Shown one piece after another: positions 1-8,499 of a stretch of DNA of 22,339 bases (its first letter is position 1; the number at the start of each line of letters is the position of its first letter). Made by a program: the position numbers and the translations under genes. The notes below the pieces were generated by a model. That model worked only from the letters and a program-made list of their open reading frames with translations. It ran no database searches and was not told the origin of the DNA. Origin of the DNA: Flammeovirgaceae bacterium UBA2786 (GTDB lineage Bacteria > Bacteroidota > Bacteroidia > Cytophagales > Cyclobacteriaceae); contig DEIA01000013.1 of the NCBI GenBank assembly GCA_002352225.1, positions 1,367-23,705 of the forward strand. The letters run 5' to 3'.

Positions 1-854
1 ATAAACTGGAAGGCCGGTGGAATCTTATTATTGAAAAAGATGGTCAACACCTTCCTTCCTGGTTAGAGATTGAACACTCGGGAACCAAAACTCTTGTGGG
101 CCGGTTTGTCTATGCCTTTGGAAGTGCGCGACCTGTTGCAGTGGTAAACGTAGTAAATGGAAAATTTAATTTTTCTATTCCACCCCAGTGGGAACCGGGC
201 GATCGTAATATGGATTTTGAAGGTGAGTTAACAGGCGAAACATTGAAAGGAACTATGACTTACACCGATGGGAAACAATATACCTGGACAGGCACCCGTG
301 CCCCTTTGCTAAAACGGACAAGTGAACCTGTTTGGGGGCAACCTATTACATTATTTAACGGAAAAGATTTGAAAGGATGGAAAGCTATGGGGCCTAATCA
401 ATGGATTGTAGAGAACGGAATTTTGAGAAGTTTAAAATCAGGCAGTAACCTGGTAAGCGAGCAAACCTTTACCGATTTCAAATTACATGTTGAGTTTCGT
501 TATGAAAAAGGAAGTAACAGTGGTGTATACCTGCGCGGCAGATACGAAGTACAAATTGAAGATGATAAAGGCAAAGAGCCCTGGAAAAACTATCTGGGTG
601 GCGTATATGGGTTTCTTACCCCCAGTGTTATGGCTGCCAAAGATGCAGGCGAGTGGCAATCGTATGATATTACATTGGTTGGCAGAATGATAACAGTAGT
701 TGCCAACGGAATTACTATTATAAACAATCAGGCCATTCCTGGTATTACGGGTGGTGCCATCGATAACCATGAAAGTGAGCCCGGCCCTATTATGTTTCAG
801 GGCGACCATGGCCCGATTGATTTTAGAAATATTGTAATTACTCCGGCAAAGTAA
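1..854 (+). CDS. DUF1080 (3-keto-disaccharide hydrolase-like) protein, 5'-truncated by window edge
   Basis: The frame is open from base 3 to the TAA at 852-854, so about 283 C-terminal residues are visible and the true start lies upstream; the internal GTG at 96 is not the start. The last ~170 residues are a DUF1080 domain: the opening LFNGKDLKGWK, then NSGVYLRGRYEVQIED, the GGVYGF stretch, EWQSYDITLVG, and the closing GPIMFQGDHGPIDFRNIVI. This lectin-like beta-sandwich family includes 3-ketoglycoside hydrolases and is usually secreted or periplasmic in Bacteroidota. The ~100 residues before it (LEGRWNLIIEKDG to YTWTGTR) look like a small beta-barrel module of the kind found before DUF1080 in such proteins. 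Substrate cannot be told. It runs convergent to the next gene (68 nt gap) and has no evident link to the signalling genes. Confidence 0.88.
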   Translation, partial: KLEGRWNLIIEKDGQHLPSWLEIEHSGTKTLVGRFVYAFGSARPVAVVNVVNGKFNFSIPPQWEPGDRNMDFEGELTGETLKGTMTYTDGKQYTWTGTRAPLLKRTSEPVWGQPITLFNGKDLKGWKAMGPNQWIVENGILRSLKSGSNLVSEQTFTDFKLHVEFRYEKGSNSGVYLRGRYEVQIEDDKGKEPWKNYLGGVYGFLTPSVMAAKDAGEWQSYDITLVGRMITVVANGITIINNQAIPGITGGAIDNHESEPGPIMFQGDHGPIDFRNIVITPAK

Positions 855-922
855 AACTCAGGTTAAAACTAGTTTTTACATAGCTACCTTGATTGAATAA
901 GCTATTAGATCTGAACGGATAT

Positions 923-3049
923 TTACTCCTCATCGAAAGGTACTTCTATGCTTACACGCGTACCACAGGGTCCGTTTTTATCCGTCAAGTCTTCAATCGT
1001 AAATGTATGCTGCCCAAGGCTCATCAGTTTTAGCCTTTCTTCAGTAATCCGTATACCCATCGAGTTATGGTTTAGCAGATTCTGTTCACGTAACTTCATA
1101 GCCACCTGCCGGCCAACACCGTCATCTTCAACTTCGAAACGAATATTATTGTTGATACGGTTTATTCGTATCTCCAGTTTTCCTTTCCCTTCTTTATTAT
1201 ATAAGCCATGAAGAATAGCATTTTCTACATAAGGCTGTATCAGCAGGGATGGAATCACAACCGAATCGAGCTCAATATCGTTACTAACGGCTAGTGAAAA
1301 GCTGAATTTATTTTCGAATCGAATCATTTCTAACTGAATGTAATTTTTCAGCATCTCAATCTCATCTAACAATTTAATTTTATTGTTTATGGAATGGGCT
1401 AATATGCTTCTCACTAATTTCGAGAAAGTAGACAAATAATTAATTGCATTTAATCGCTCGTTATTGGCAATAAAGTATTGAATCGAGTTGAGAACATTAA
1501 AGATAAAATGTGGACTCATAACAGATCGCAGAGCCATTAACCGTAGTTCTGCAATTTTTTCGCGCGCTTCAATTAACTCTTTGTCCCGTGCTTTTCGATT
1601 TGTTACATTTTCGGCATAGATGCTGATCCCAACTACATTATTATGTTCTATAATAGGGCTTAACGAAAACTGGAAATCCTGACCAAATTGTTCGTCCTCA
1701 AATGAAATATGTTTACCCTCTAATACTTGTAAATAAAAATTCTCCCATTTTTTAACCAACTTTTTTAGCGGAGGTGTTGGTGCTTTAAACATGGGTTCTC
1801 CCAACCTCAATTTCTCTCTGTAATTTCTTTGCATGTGTTCTTCAAACCGTTTATTAAACATCAACAATCTGAATTCACGATCTACCGACCAAATCAATAG
1901 TTCAATATTATTAATAGTTGTGCGCAGGTTAGCTTCCTGCAAGGCGAGCTTTTCAGCTATTAGTTTGTCTTCTGTTATGTCTTCAATCTGCGCCACAAAG
2001 TAAACCAACTTACCCTCCGAATCTTTTATTACCGATGCATTAATGTTTACCCATACAACAGAACCCGATTTATGAATATACCTTTTTTCTAGCGGATAGT
2101 TAGTTCGGGTTTCCGTGCGCAATTGTGCGTAAAAAATTTCGTCATGGATCAGATCATCAGGCCAGGTAATGTCACTTACTGATAAACTAAGGAGTTCCTC
2201 ATCAGAATAACCAACCATTTTGCATAGCGCTTTGTTTACCCGAAGCCAATGGCCTTCTAATGAAACAAGGGCCATCCCCGCTGCAGAATATTCAAAAGCC
2301 CCCCGGAATCTAGCCTCACTTATTCGTAGTTCCTGTAGGTTTGCATTTAGTCGTAGATTAAGTTTGTTAACATCTGCCTCTGCCTGTTGCTGGATTAATG
2401 CATTCTTTTGCTGAAGTTCAAGCAATAAGTGCTGGTTTTTTTGCTCATTATCCTCAACCGAGCTTTTTAAAAAATATAAACTAAACCCTACAGCAATCAT
2501 CGAAATAAATGCCCGGACATTACTAAACTCATAGTACGGATCGGTTGGGTTATTCTGCAGATAAGAAACACCAAAAATGGAGAATATTTGATCAAAGAAA
2601 AGAATCGATAGTACCGGTGCAGCAAGCCCTGCCACCAGGTTCCACCTGTCTTTCAGGTTAAAAATTAAAAAAGGAAAACAAAAACCAGCCAACAAAAACA
2701 AGCGAAGCCCCACAAAGGAAGAGGGTGCCATCATCTCGCCTCCTTTAAGATCAAATATGGTAATGGCAAAAACAAATGTTGGTACAAGCCAGCTTAAAAC
2801 TAATCGGCTTATTATAATTAAGCCAAAGCGGTTTAAAAAAAGGGGTATTAGAAAAAATAAGGCTGCTATCAGTAATCGGAAAAATGCGCCCGGATTAAAG
2901 CCGTAAAACAGATACAAAGCCCCAATTAAAATAAGCAATGCCAGCGAAGCAATTAAGGATATGTAATTTGTAAGAATAATATTGCGTCTGTCTGCGCGCA
3001 ACAAGCAATATTCTTTCCCAAAATTGGTAATCCTCCTTATAAAATTCAT
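923..3049 (-). CDS. Membrane LytS-type sensor histidine kinase with two PAS domains
   Basis: A 708-residue membrane histidine kinase. About six hydrophobic segments fill residues 25-195, followed by a Gln-rich coiled coil (200-240), PAS 1 (about 244-361, ending in the typical AQIEDITE), PAS 2 (about 372-484), and a His_kinase (PF06580)/HATPase transmitter. The phosphoacceptor is His514 in SPHFIFNVLNSIQ. ATP-binding motifs are the N-box QPYVENAILHG (Asn610) and DDGVG (642-646). Kinases of this family normally phosphorylate LytTR response regulators. The transmitter is close to that of the divergent kinase at 3169 (shared stretches such as LSTF-KLVRSILAHSI and SLLIQPYVENAILHGLYNKEG), so both are probable partners of the LytTR regulator at 6318. 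The ATG at 3047-3049 is the only sensible start. No clear -7 element was found on this strand. The ligand of the membrane part is unknown. Confidence 0.93.
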   Translation of the reverse strand: MNFIRRITNFGKEYCLLRADRRNIILTNYISLIASLALLILIGALYLFYGFNPGAFFRLLIAALFFLIPLFLNRFGLIIISRLVLSWLVPTFVFAITIFDLKGGEMMAPSSFVGLRLFLLAGFCFPFLIFNLKDRWNLVAGLAAPVLSILFFDQIFSIFGVSYLQNNPTDPYYEFSNVRAFISMIAVGFSLYFLKSSVEDNEQKNQHLLLELQQKNALIQQQAEADVNKLNLRLNANLQELRISEARFRGAFEYSAAGMALVSLEGHWLRVNKALCKMVGYSDEELLSLSVSDITWPDDLIHDEIFYAQLRTETRTNYPLEKRYIHKSGSVVWVNINASVIKDSEGKLVYFVAQIEDITEDKLIAEKLALQEANLRTTINNIELLIWSVDREFRLLMFNKRFEEHMQRNYREKLRLGEPMFKAPTPPLKKLVKKWENFYLQVLEGKHISFEDEQFGQDFQFSLSPIIEHNNVVGISIYAENVTNRKARDKELIEAREKIAELRLMALRSVMSPHFIFNVLNSIQYFIANNERLNAINYLSTFSKLVRSILAHSINNKIKLLDEIEMLKNYIQLEMIRFENKFSFSLAVSNDIELDSVVIPSLLIQPYVENAILHGLYNKEGKGKLEIRINRINNNIRFEVEDDGVGRQVAMKLREQNLLNHNSMGIRITEERLKLMSLGQHTFTIEDLTDKNGPCGTRVSIEVPFDEE

Positions 3050-3135
3050 ATAATAAACAAGCTCCTTTTACTCATTTTCAATAAACAGGTGAATGTGAGA
3101 ATAAATACTCCATTTTAAAAGCGTAGGTATGGGAT

Positions 3136-3143
3136 TATCTTTG
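3136..3143 (+). promoter_or_regulatory. Candidate Bacteroidota -7 promoter element for the six-PAS kinase
   Basis: TATCTTTG matches the Bacteroidota consensus TAnnTTTG exactly and lies 25 nt before the GTG at 3169, inside the 119-nt divergent gap. The upstream -33 position reads CATTTTAAAA, so a proper TTG is absent. Transcription would start near 3149, giving a leader of about 20 nt to GTG or 32 nt to ATG. Confidence 0.5.
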
Positions 3144-3168
3144 CGCAGTTATTACATATATTTATTAC

Positions 3169-6100
3169 GTGTTGCCCGATATGCGTACATCTTCCCTTAG
3201 CCCGATTCAGGATGCTGATTTACTCAATTCGTTGATTGAGATTTCCTCGGCAGCTATTTGGATAACTGAACTTACTACTCATAAACGGTATTGGCTTGCA
3301 TCGGCCAGCAACCGTATTAAGTATAACATTCCGGATACCGACCCCGGAGCCGATTTCTGGCTGGATAATGTGCATCCTGAAGATGTTTTACGGGCAACAA
3401 AGAACATAGATCAGGCCATTACAAACATGGCTGTTCATGAACTTACATGTGAGTATCGCTTTCGCGGAACCAATAACTGGTATCACATTAGCGATAAAAT
3501 ATTGATTACAAGAAATCAGGCAGGCGAGGCAATTCGCTTAATGGGTGCCTGGACAGATATTACCGATCGGATAGAAAAAGAAAAAGAAGCCGAAAGTTTA
3601 CTCGCCAAGATCAGTAAAGACCGAAACCGGTTTAAAATTATATCAGAGTTTTCCAACTCTGTAATGTGGGAAGTAGATCTGGTTACAAACGAAATTCACT
3701 GGACATCCGGAACACGTACACTTGAAGACTTCGGCTTAACCAAAAAAGGGTATTCGATGGAAGACTGGAAACAGTCTATACATCCCGAAGATGCAGCGAC
3801 CTCAGCTGCCCGGTTTGACGAATCGCTGGAAACAGATTCTCCGTATTCAGATGCGTATCGGTTTATTAAACCTAATGGCTTAATTGCACATGTAATCGAT
3901 CGCGGTATTATTATTCGCGATGAAAATAATGTTCCTATAAAAGCCCTTGGCGGATGGGTTGATATTACTGCCCTGAAGGAGCGGGAACAGGAATTAACAC
4001 AGGCTTTAGAAAAACAAGACAGGCTTATTAAAGATTTAGCCGCACGCGAAGAAGAGTTGGCAGGATCGGAGGAAGAATTAAGGCAGGTTAATGAACAACT
4101 TTATAGTATCAATCAACTTCTTTCCGAGCGTGAAGAATTGATGTCGCGCTCACAACAATTGGCTAAAATAGGCAGTTGGGAATACAATTCTGAAACTAAA
4201 ATATTTACCTATTCAGACGAAGTCTATAATATATATGGTGTTGATCCTAGCCAGGATCTAACTACTATAGATAAAATGTTGCCGTTTTATGATCCCAATA
4301 CTCAGCGAATTATCATTGAATTACTCGATCGAACAGAAGAAGAAAAAGAATCATTTGATTTTACAACCAAAATTATCACACCCATTGGAAAAAACCGGTG
4401 GGTTCGCATTTGTGGGTGGCCCGTTAAAAACAGCAGCACCGAGGTTTCACGAACAGTCGGATTAGTGTATGATATAACCTACTTTAAGGAAGCAGAAGAA
4501 TTACTCCGCTCAAGCGAACAAAAATTTGCACGGGCGTTTCATAATAACCCCGACTTAATGATCCTGCTTCAAAAAGAAGATTGGGCTATTATTGATATTA
4601 ATGAAAAAATAGTTTCTACGTTAGGTTATACCCGCAAAGAATTGTTGGGCGTTTCGATTAGAAGTGTACCGTTTTTTGTACACGTGGCCGATCGCGAACA
4701 TTTTTTAAGGGAAATGGAACTCAGGAATCAAATTGAGATGGAGGCTGAGTTGTATTGCAAGAACGGTAGCACGAAACACACGCTGCTTACCTTCAGTACA
4801 ATGGAGCTTAACGATAAACTGCACATCATAGCCTCTATCAAAGACATAAGCGACCGCAAGGCAGCCGAAGAAAAATTCTCAAAGGCATTTGAAATGAGTC
4901 CTGACCTGATGCTGATTTTCCGAGAAAGTGATTTTACTCTGGTGGAGTGTAACAGCAAGGTAGAGCCGATATCGGGTTACACCCGAAACGAGGTGTTAGG
5001 AAAAAAAACAGACGAAATAAAATTATGGGCTATTGATGAAGATCGGCTATTGCATAACAAAATTTACTTTTCAGGAACAGGTTCGGCAAACCTTGAAACA
5101 ACTTTCCTGCGTAAAGACGGATCTACTTTTTTTGGCGCAATTTCTTCTACCCGGATTATACTGGCTGGCGAGCAGCACATGCTGGTAATTGTACGTGATA
5201 TAACACCGAAGAAAATAGGAGAACAAAAATTATTGCAAAGTGAAGCTAACTTGTATGCAACTATTAACAATACCAGCCTTCTCGTATGGTCGGTAGATCT
5301 GGAGTACAAGGTGATAAAGGCTAACAAACCCTTTACTGAATACTTGAAAAAACATTATAACGCAGATGTGCGGTTGGGTCATAGAATTACACCACCTGAT
5401 GAACGGACTGACGAGCATCTTCGAAAAATCTGGACTCCCCGCTACGAACGCGCGTTGCGTGGCGAACAATTTAAACTAACATCGAAACATGACGACCGCC
5501 ACGTAGAATTTTCTATAAGCCCGATCGTAGATAATAAACGAATAATTGGTATTTCTGTATTTGCTGAAGACATTACTCAACGAATAATACAGGAAGAGGC
5601 TCTGAAAGAAGCTTTCAACAAAATAGCCGAACTTAAGCTAACCATGCTACGCTCGGCCATGAATCCCCATTTCATCTTCAATGCCCTCAACTCTATCCAG
5701 TTCTTTATAGCCCAAAACGACCGGAAAAATGCAATCAGTTATTTGTCCACGTTTTCAAGGCTTGTGCGCAGTATTCTCGCACATTCTATAAGCAACAAAA
5801 TTAGCCTGCGCGAAGAAATTGAACAGTTGAAGCATTACATCTCGCTTGAGAAAATCCGGTTCGAAAATAAATTCGATTATTCTATCGCAATAGATGATGG
5901 ACTGGATCTGGATGGCACCGAAATTCCCTCACTCCTTATTCAGCCATATGTAGAAAATGCCATATTACATGGTTTGTATAATAAAGAGGGTACTGGTCAA
6001 CTCAACATTCGGGTTATAAAAGAAGGAGATGCCATACTTTTTGAAGTACAAGATGACGGGGTGGGCCGGGAACTTGCGCGAGCCATCCGCGAACGAAATT

Positions 6101-6252
6101 TTTCCGGCCATAAATCGATGGGCACAGCCCTTACGGAAGAACGGCTAAAACTGATTAACACACAGTTTAAAGTATCGTTTGAAATACACGATTTGCACAA
6201 TAATAACGGAGATGCCACCGGAACACTGGTAAAAGTGTGGTTAAATCGTTAA
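3169..6252 (+). CDS. Soluble LytS-type histidine kinase with six PAS domains
   Basis: A 1027-residue hybrid-free histidine kinase with no transmembrane segment, so it should sense in the cytoplasm. Six PAS repeats are visible at about 22-134, 155-268, 330-440, 448-563, 567-680 and 691-803, each closing with a DIT-type end (WTDITDR, WVDITALK, VYDITYFK, IKDISDRK, VRDITPKK, AEDITQR). A Glu-rich coiled coil at 270-325 separates PAS 2 from PAS 3. The transmitter has phosphoacceptor His834 (NPHFIFNALNSIQ), N-box QPYVENAILHG (Asn930) and DDGVG (962-966). Its last PAS and transmitter are clearly paralogous to the membrane kinase at 923-3049. The GTG at 3169 opens the frame; ATG at 3181 (residue 5) is an equally good start. 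The LytTR regulator follows 65 nt downstream and is its likely partner. Ligands or cofactors of the PAS domains cannot be read from sequence. Confidence 0.93.
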   Translation: MLPDMRTSSLSPIQDADLLNSLIEISSAAIWITELTTHKRYWLASASNRIKYNIPDTDPGADFWLDNVHPEDVLRATKNIDQAITNMAVHELTCEYRFRGTNNWYHISDKILITRNQAGEAIRLMGAWTDITDRIEKEKEAESLLAKISKDRNRFKIISEFSNSVMWEVDLVTNEIHWTSGTRTLEDFGLTKKGYSMEDWKQSIHPEDAATSAARFDESLETDSPYSDAYRFIKPNGLIAHVIDRGIIIRDENNVPIKALGGWVDITALKEREQELTQALEKQDRLIKDLAAREEELAGSEEELRQVNEQLYSINQLLSEREELMSRSQQLAKIGSWEYNSETKIFTYSDEVYNIYGVDPSQDLTTIDKMLPFYDPNTQRIIIELLDRTEEEKESFDFTTKIITPIGKNRWVRICGWPVKNSSTEVSRTVGLVYDITYFKEAEELLRSSEQKFARAFHNNPDLMILLQKEDWAIIDINEKIVSTLGYTRKELLGVSIRSVPFFVHVADREHFLREMELRNQIEMEAELYCKNGSTKHTLLTFSTMELNDKLHIIASIKDISDRKAAEEKFSKAFEMSPDLMLIFRESDFTLVECNSKVEPISGYTRNEVLGKKTDEIKLWAIDEDRLLHNKIYFSGTGSANLETTFLRKDGSTFFGAISSTRIILAGEQHMLVIVRDITPKKIGEQKLLQSEANLYATINNTSLLVWSVDLEYKVIKANKPFTEYLKKHYNADVRLGHRITPPDERTDEHLRKIWTPRYERALRGEQFKLTSKHDDRHVEFSISPIVDNKRIIGISVFAEDITQRIIQEEALKEAFNKIAELKLTMLRSAMNPHFIFNALNSIQFFIAQNDRKNAISYLSTFSRLVRSILAHSISNKISLREEIEQLKHYISLEKIRFENKFDYSIAIDDGLDLDGTEIPSLLIQPYVENAILHGLYNKEGTGQLNIRVIKEGDAILFEVQDDGVGRELARAIRERNFSGHKSMGTALTEERLKLINTQFKVSFEIHDLHNNNGDATGTLVKVWLNR

Positions 6253-6304
6253 AATTGGGTAAATACATTACGTTACAGAGTATCCGTCCTTTAAAAAAAC
6301 CCAC

Positions 6305-6312
6305 TATTTTTG
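6305..6312 (+). promoter_or_regulatory. Candidate -7 promoter element giving a leaderless regulator mRNA
   Basis: TATTTTTG matches TAnnTTTG exactly and ends 5 nt before the ATG at 6318. Bacteroidota transcripts usually begin about 5-7 nt after this element, so an mRNA from here would start at or next to the start codon. No TTG is seen at the -33 position, and the kinase upstream may simply be cotranscribed, so the site is tentative. Confidence 0.35.
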
Positions 6313-6317
6313 TGGTT

Positions 6318-7067
6318 ATGCTAAAGTGCATTATTGTTGATGATGAATCCAAAAGCAGAGAGAGCCTACGCATCCTTATTGAGGATTTTTGCGACAATGT
6401 AAAAGTTTGTGCGCTTTGTCAAAATGTGGATGAGGGCATTAAGGCCATCAAAGAACATAAGCCAGAGGTTGTGTTTCTCGACATTCAATTGCAACGCGAA
6501 ACCGGTTTCGACCTGCTTACGCGGATAAAGGACATTAATTTTGAAGTTATTTTTACAACAGCCTATTCAGAATATGCCATAAAGGCCTTTAAGTTTTCGG
6601 CTATAGATTACCTGCTGAAACCGATTGATATTGACGAGCTGAAATTGGCTCTGGGGAAGGTAAATAAAAAACTGGACGACAATATTTCGCTCAGGTTTAA
6701 GCATCTATTACAGAACCTCAAAACCCCGTCATCTGGCAATTATAAACTTGCCCTGCCCACAACCGAAGGATTTCACTTTGTAAAAGTATCGGAGATTATG
6801 TATTGCGAAGCATCAAGCAATTACACCGAAATTATTACCATAGACGGTAAAAAACATGTGGTTAGTAAAACGCTGAAAGAGTATGACGATATGCTTGCCG
6901 AGCATGATTTTTACAGAATTCATAATTCTTACTTAATTAACCTGAACGCCATTAAGAAGTACGTGCGGGGTGAAGGCGGTTATGTGGTAATGAACAACGA
7001 TCGCTCGCTTGATGTATCCAAACGCAAAAAAGAAGGGTTTCTTGAACGAATAAGCTTCAAGGACTGA
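6318..7067 (+). CDS. LytTR-family response regulator
   Basis: A 249-residue DNA-binding response regulator. The receiver (1-120) has the acidic pair Asp8-Asp9 (IIVDDE), phosphoacceptor Asp55 (VVFLDIQL), the switch Thr in FTTAY (80-81) and Lys101 (LLKPID). The C-terminal LytTR domain (about 145-245) shows EIMYCEASSNYTEI, KTLKEYDDML, FYRIHNSYLINLNAIKKY and the closing ISFKD. I chose ATG 6318 because it begins directly with the receiver strand MLKCIIVDDE; the upstream in-frame GTG at 6237 would overlap the kinase gene and add 27 residues unlike a receiver. It should take phosphate from one or both LytS-type kinases beside it. LytTR proteins bind direct repeats about 21 bp apart, and such a repeat lies at 7202-7233 ahead of the next operon, a possible target (inference). 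Confidence 0.94.
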   Translation: MLKCIIVDDESKSRESLRILIEDFCDNVKVCALCQNVDEGIKAIKEHKPEVVFLDIQLQRETGFDLLTRIKDINFEVIFTTAYSEYAIKAFKFSAIDYLLKPIDIDELKLALGKVNKKLDDNISLRFKHLLQNLKTPSSGNYKLALPTTEGFHFVKVSEIMYCEASSNYTEIITIDGKKHVVSKTLKEYDDMLAEHDFYRIHNSYLINLNAIKKYVRGEGGYVVMNNDRSLDVSKRKKEGFLERISFKD

Positions 7068-7090
7068 TTAACCCGGGCCACAGAACATTC

Positions 7091-7120
7091 TTTGCCATAA
7101 TAGGCTCTGGCAAAATTTTT
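7091..7120 (+). terminator. Rho-independent terminator after the LytTR regulator
   Basis: A 7-bp perfect stem, TTTGCCA (7091-7097) with TGGCAAA (7108-7114), a 10-nt loop, then A and five T (7116-7120). It begins 23 nt after the regulator's stop codon and separates the two-component block from the long operon. The stem is short, so strength is moderate. Confidence 0.65.
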
Positions 7121-7201
7121 AATACATCTTTCATCCTTTCCAAAATAGAATATGGCCACTAACCCATATTATTAGAAAAAACTGCTATTGTGGGGGCTTC
7201 T

Positions 7202-7233
7202 CCACCTACTCAAACAACGCCACCACCTACTCA
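7202..7233 (+). repeat. 11-bp direct repeat with 21-bp period, candidate LytTR operator
   Basis: CCACCTACTCA occurs at 7202-7212 and again, unchanged, at 7223-7233. The repeats start 21 bp apart, two helical turns, which is the geometry used by LytTR dimers such as AgrA. It lies about 70-100 bp before the porin start, where an activator site would sit. The bases do not match the AgrA-type consensus, so assignment to the neighbouring LytTR regulator is inference from spacing and position. Confidence 0.45.
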
Positions 7234-7271
7234 TTTGCTGTGGTTATCCGATTACAGGTAGCTAAAATTTG
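7234..7271 (+). promoter_or_regulatory. Weak promoter candidate for the long operon
   Basis: TTTG at 7234-7237 and TAAAATTTG at 7263-7271 resemble a -33/-7 pair, but the second has one extra base compared with TAnnTTTG and the spacing (25 nt) is long. It lies directly after the direct repeat and 33 nt before the porin ATG. No better match was found in 7121-7304. A poor core promoter next to an activator-like repeat would fit a regulated operon. Confidence 0.28.
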
Positions 7272-7304
7272 CACCCGAAATCAAACAATAACCATACACA
7301 ACAA

Positions 7305-8474
7305 ATGAAAAAATTAATCACAATTATTTCGGTTTGCACAGGGCTATGGGCTGGAACAGCTCATGCACAGGACACAAAAATTCGTTTTTTCGGTCAACCT
7401 GAATTGTCAAACTACAACACAACTTCAAAAAACTATTTTCAAGGCGTAAACGGCATGGGTCAGTATGTTACTAAAGACACCACCTACAACTCGAAAACAA
7501 ACTTCAACACGGGGAACTATGTATTGTTTGTAACTTCTCAACTAAACGACCGCATTTCGGTTTTAAGTGAGTTAAGTTTCAATAACAAGGGAAATACTTT
7601 TACCTATGAAGTACAACGCCTTATGTTACGCTATTATATCAGCGATTATTTTAGCATTCGCGCTGGTAAAATGTTTACCCCGGTAGGATACTGGAACAAC
7701 CAGTTTACATTAGGCCTGGTATTGCAGCCAACCATTCAACGCCCTATGGCCATTCGTCCGGTAAGTGAAGGCGGTGTATTACAATATCGCGATGCCGGTA
7801 TTCAGTTTGAAGGTGAGAACATAACCAAGGCTCGTATTTTTTACAAAGTACTATTGGGCAATGGTATTGGCTACTACGGTTCGAACGATAAAAACGACAA
7901 TCACATAGCAGTAACGTCACAATTGGGTTTTGAGCCCGTTGATGGTCTTAAAGTATTGGCATCCGGTATGTTCGATCGCATTGAGAAAGGAAAACCAAAT
8001 CCTAATGGCTCTATTTCTTCGTTGCCCGATAACGGGAACCTGCAATTAATTACACTATCGGCTGCTTACATGAATAGCGAAAAGAAACCAGAATTTATTG
8101 CAGAATACCTAAACCAGAAAAGCAAGTTTGATAACATTGGAACCCGCAGCAGCTCTTCTTATTATGTATATGCCGGGTATAAAATAAATAACAAGATTAC
8201 TCCTTATGCCTTGTATAACAATACAAAAGCTGGTGCAAACACTACTGAAGGAGATCCTTACTTCTCACCTATTCCGGTTAAGATTAACCTGGTTACTGTA
8301 GGTGTGCGTTATAAATTCAACTCCAACTTTATTGCCAAGCTCGAGTATGAAAATAACACTGAGAAATTCTACTATCAGGACATTGTAATTGAAGGCTTTG
8401 GAAAAACCGATGATGGGTTTACCAACACAATAAGCAGCAACCGTCTGCGCTTCCAGGTAGCCTTTGTATTCTAA
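7305..8474 (+). CDS. Outer-membrane porin-like beta-barrel protein
   Basis: A 389-residue exported protein. The signal peptide is MKKLITIISVCTGLWAGTAHA, cleaved before QDTK. The rest alternates short amphipathic strands and polar loops (for example FSIRAGKMFTPVGYWNN, RLMLRYYISDYF, VGVRYKFNSNFIAKLEYENN) and ends in a strand with C-terminal Phe (RFQVAFVF), as in outer-membrane barrels. The GKMFTPVGYWNN stretch resembles the phosphate-selective porin O/P family, but the match is only by eye. ATG 7305 was chosen because it starts the signal peptide; the in-frame TTG at 7269 adds 12 polar residues. It leads the operon, with the PstS-like gene 25 nt downstream, so it may pass an anion or other small ligand into the periplasm (inference). 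Confidence 0.82.
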   Translation: MKKLITIISVCTGLWAGTAHAQDTKIRFFGQPELSNYNTTSKNYFQGVNGMGQYVTKDTTYNSKTNFNTGNYVLFVTSQLNDRISVLSELSFNNKGNTFTYEVQRLMLRYYISDYFSIRAGKMFTPVGYWNNQFTLGLVLQPTIQRPMAIRPVSEGGVLQYRDAGIQFEGENITKARIFYKVLLGNGIGYYGSNDKNDNHIAVTSQLGFEPVDGLKVLASGMFDRIEKGKPNPNGSISSLPDNGNLQLITLSAAYMNSEKKPEFIAEYLNQKSKFDNIGTRSSSSYYVYAGYKINNKITPYALYNNTKAGANTTEGDPYFSPIPVKINLVTVGVRYKFNSNFIAKLEYENNTEKFYYQDIVIEGFGKTDDGFTNTISSNRLRFQVAFVF

Positions 8475-8499
8475 TTCATACTATTAAGCATTAATTAAA

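Noticed and set aside
96..854. GTG at 96 as the start of the DUF1080 gene
   Set aside because: The frame is open to the window edge and the upstream residues continue the same beta-rich domain.
865..876. Palindrome AAAACTAGTTTT between the convergent genes as a terminator
   Set aside because: It has no loop beyond CTAG and only A-T pairs in the stem; too weak to call.
880..905. ATAGCT/AGCTAT inverted repeat in the same convergent gap
   Set aside because: Six-bp AT-rich stem with a 14-nt loop and no T-run on either side; could be chance.
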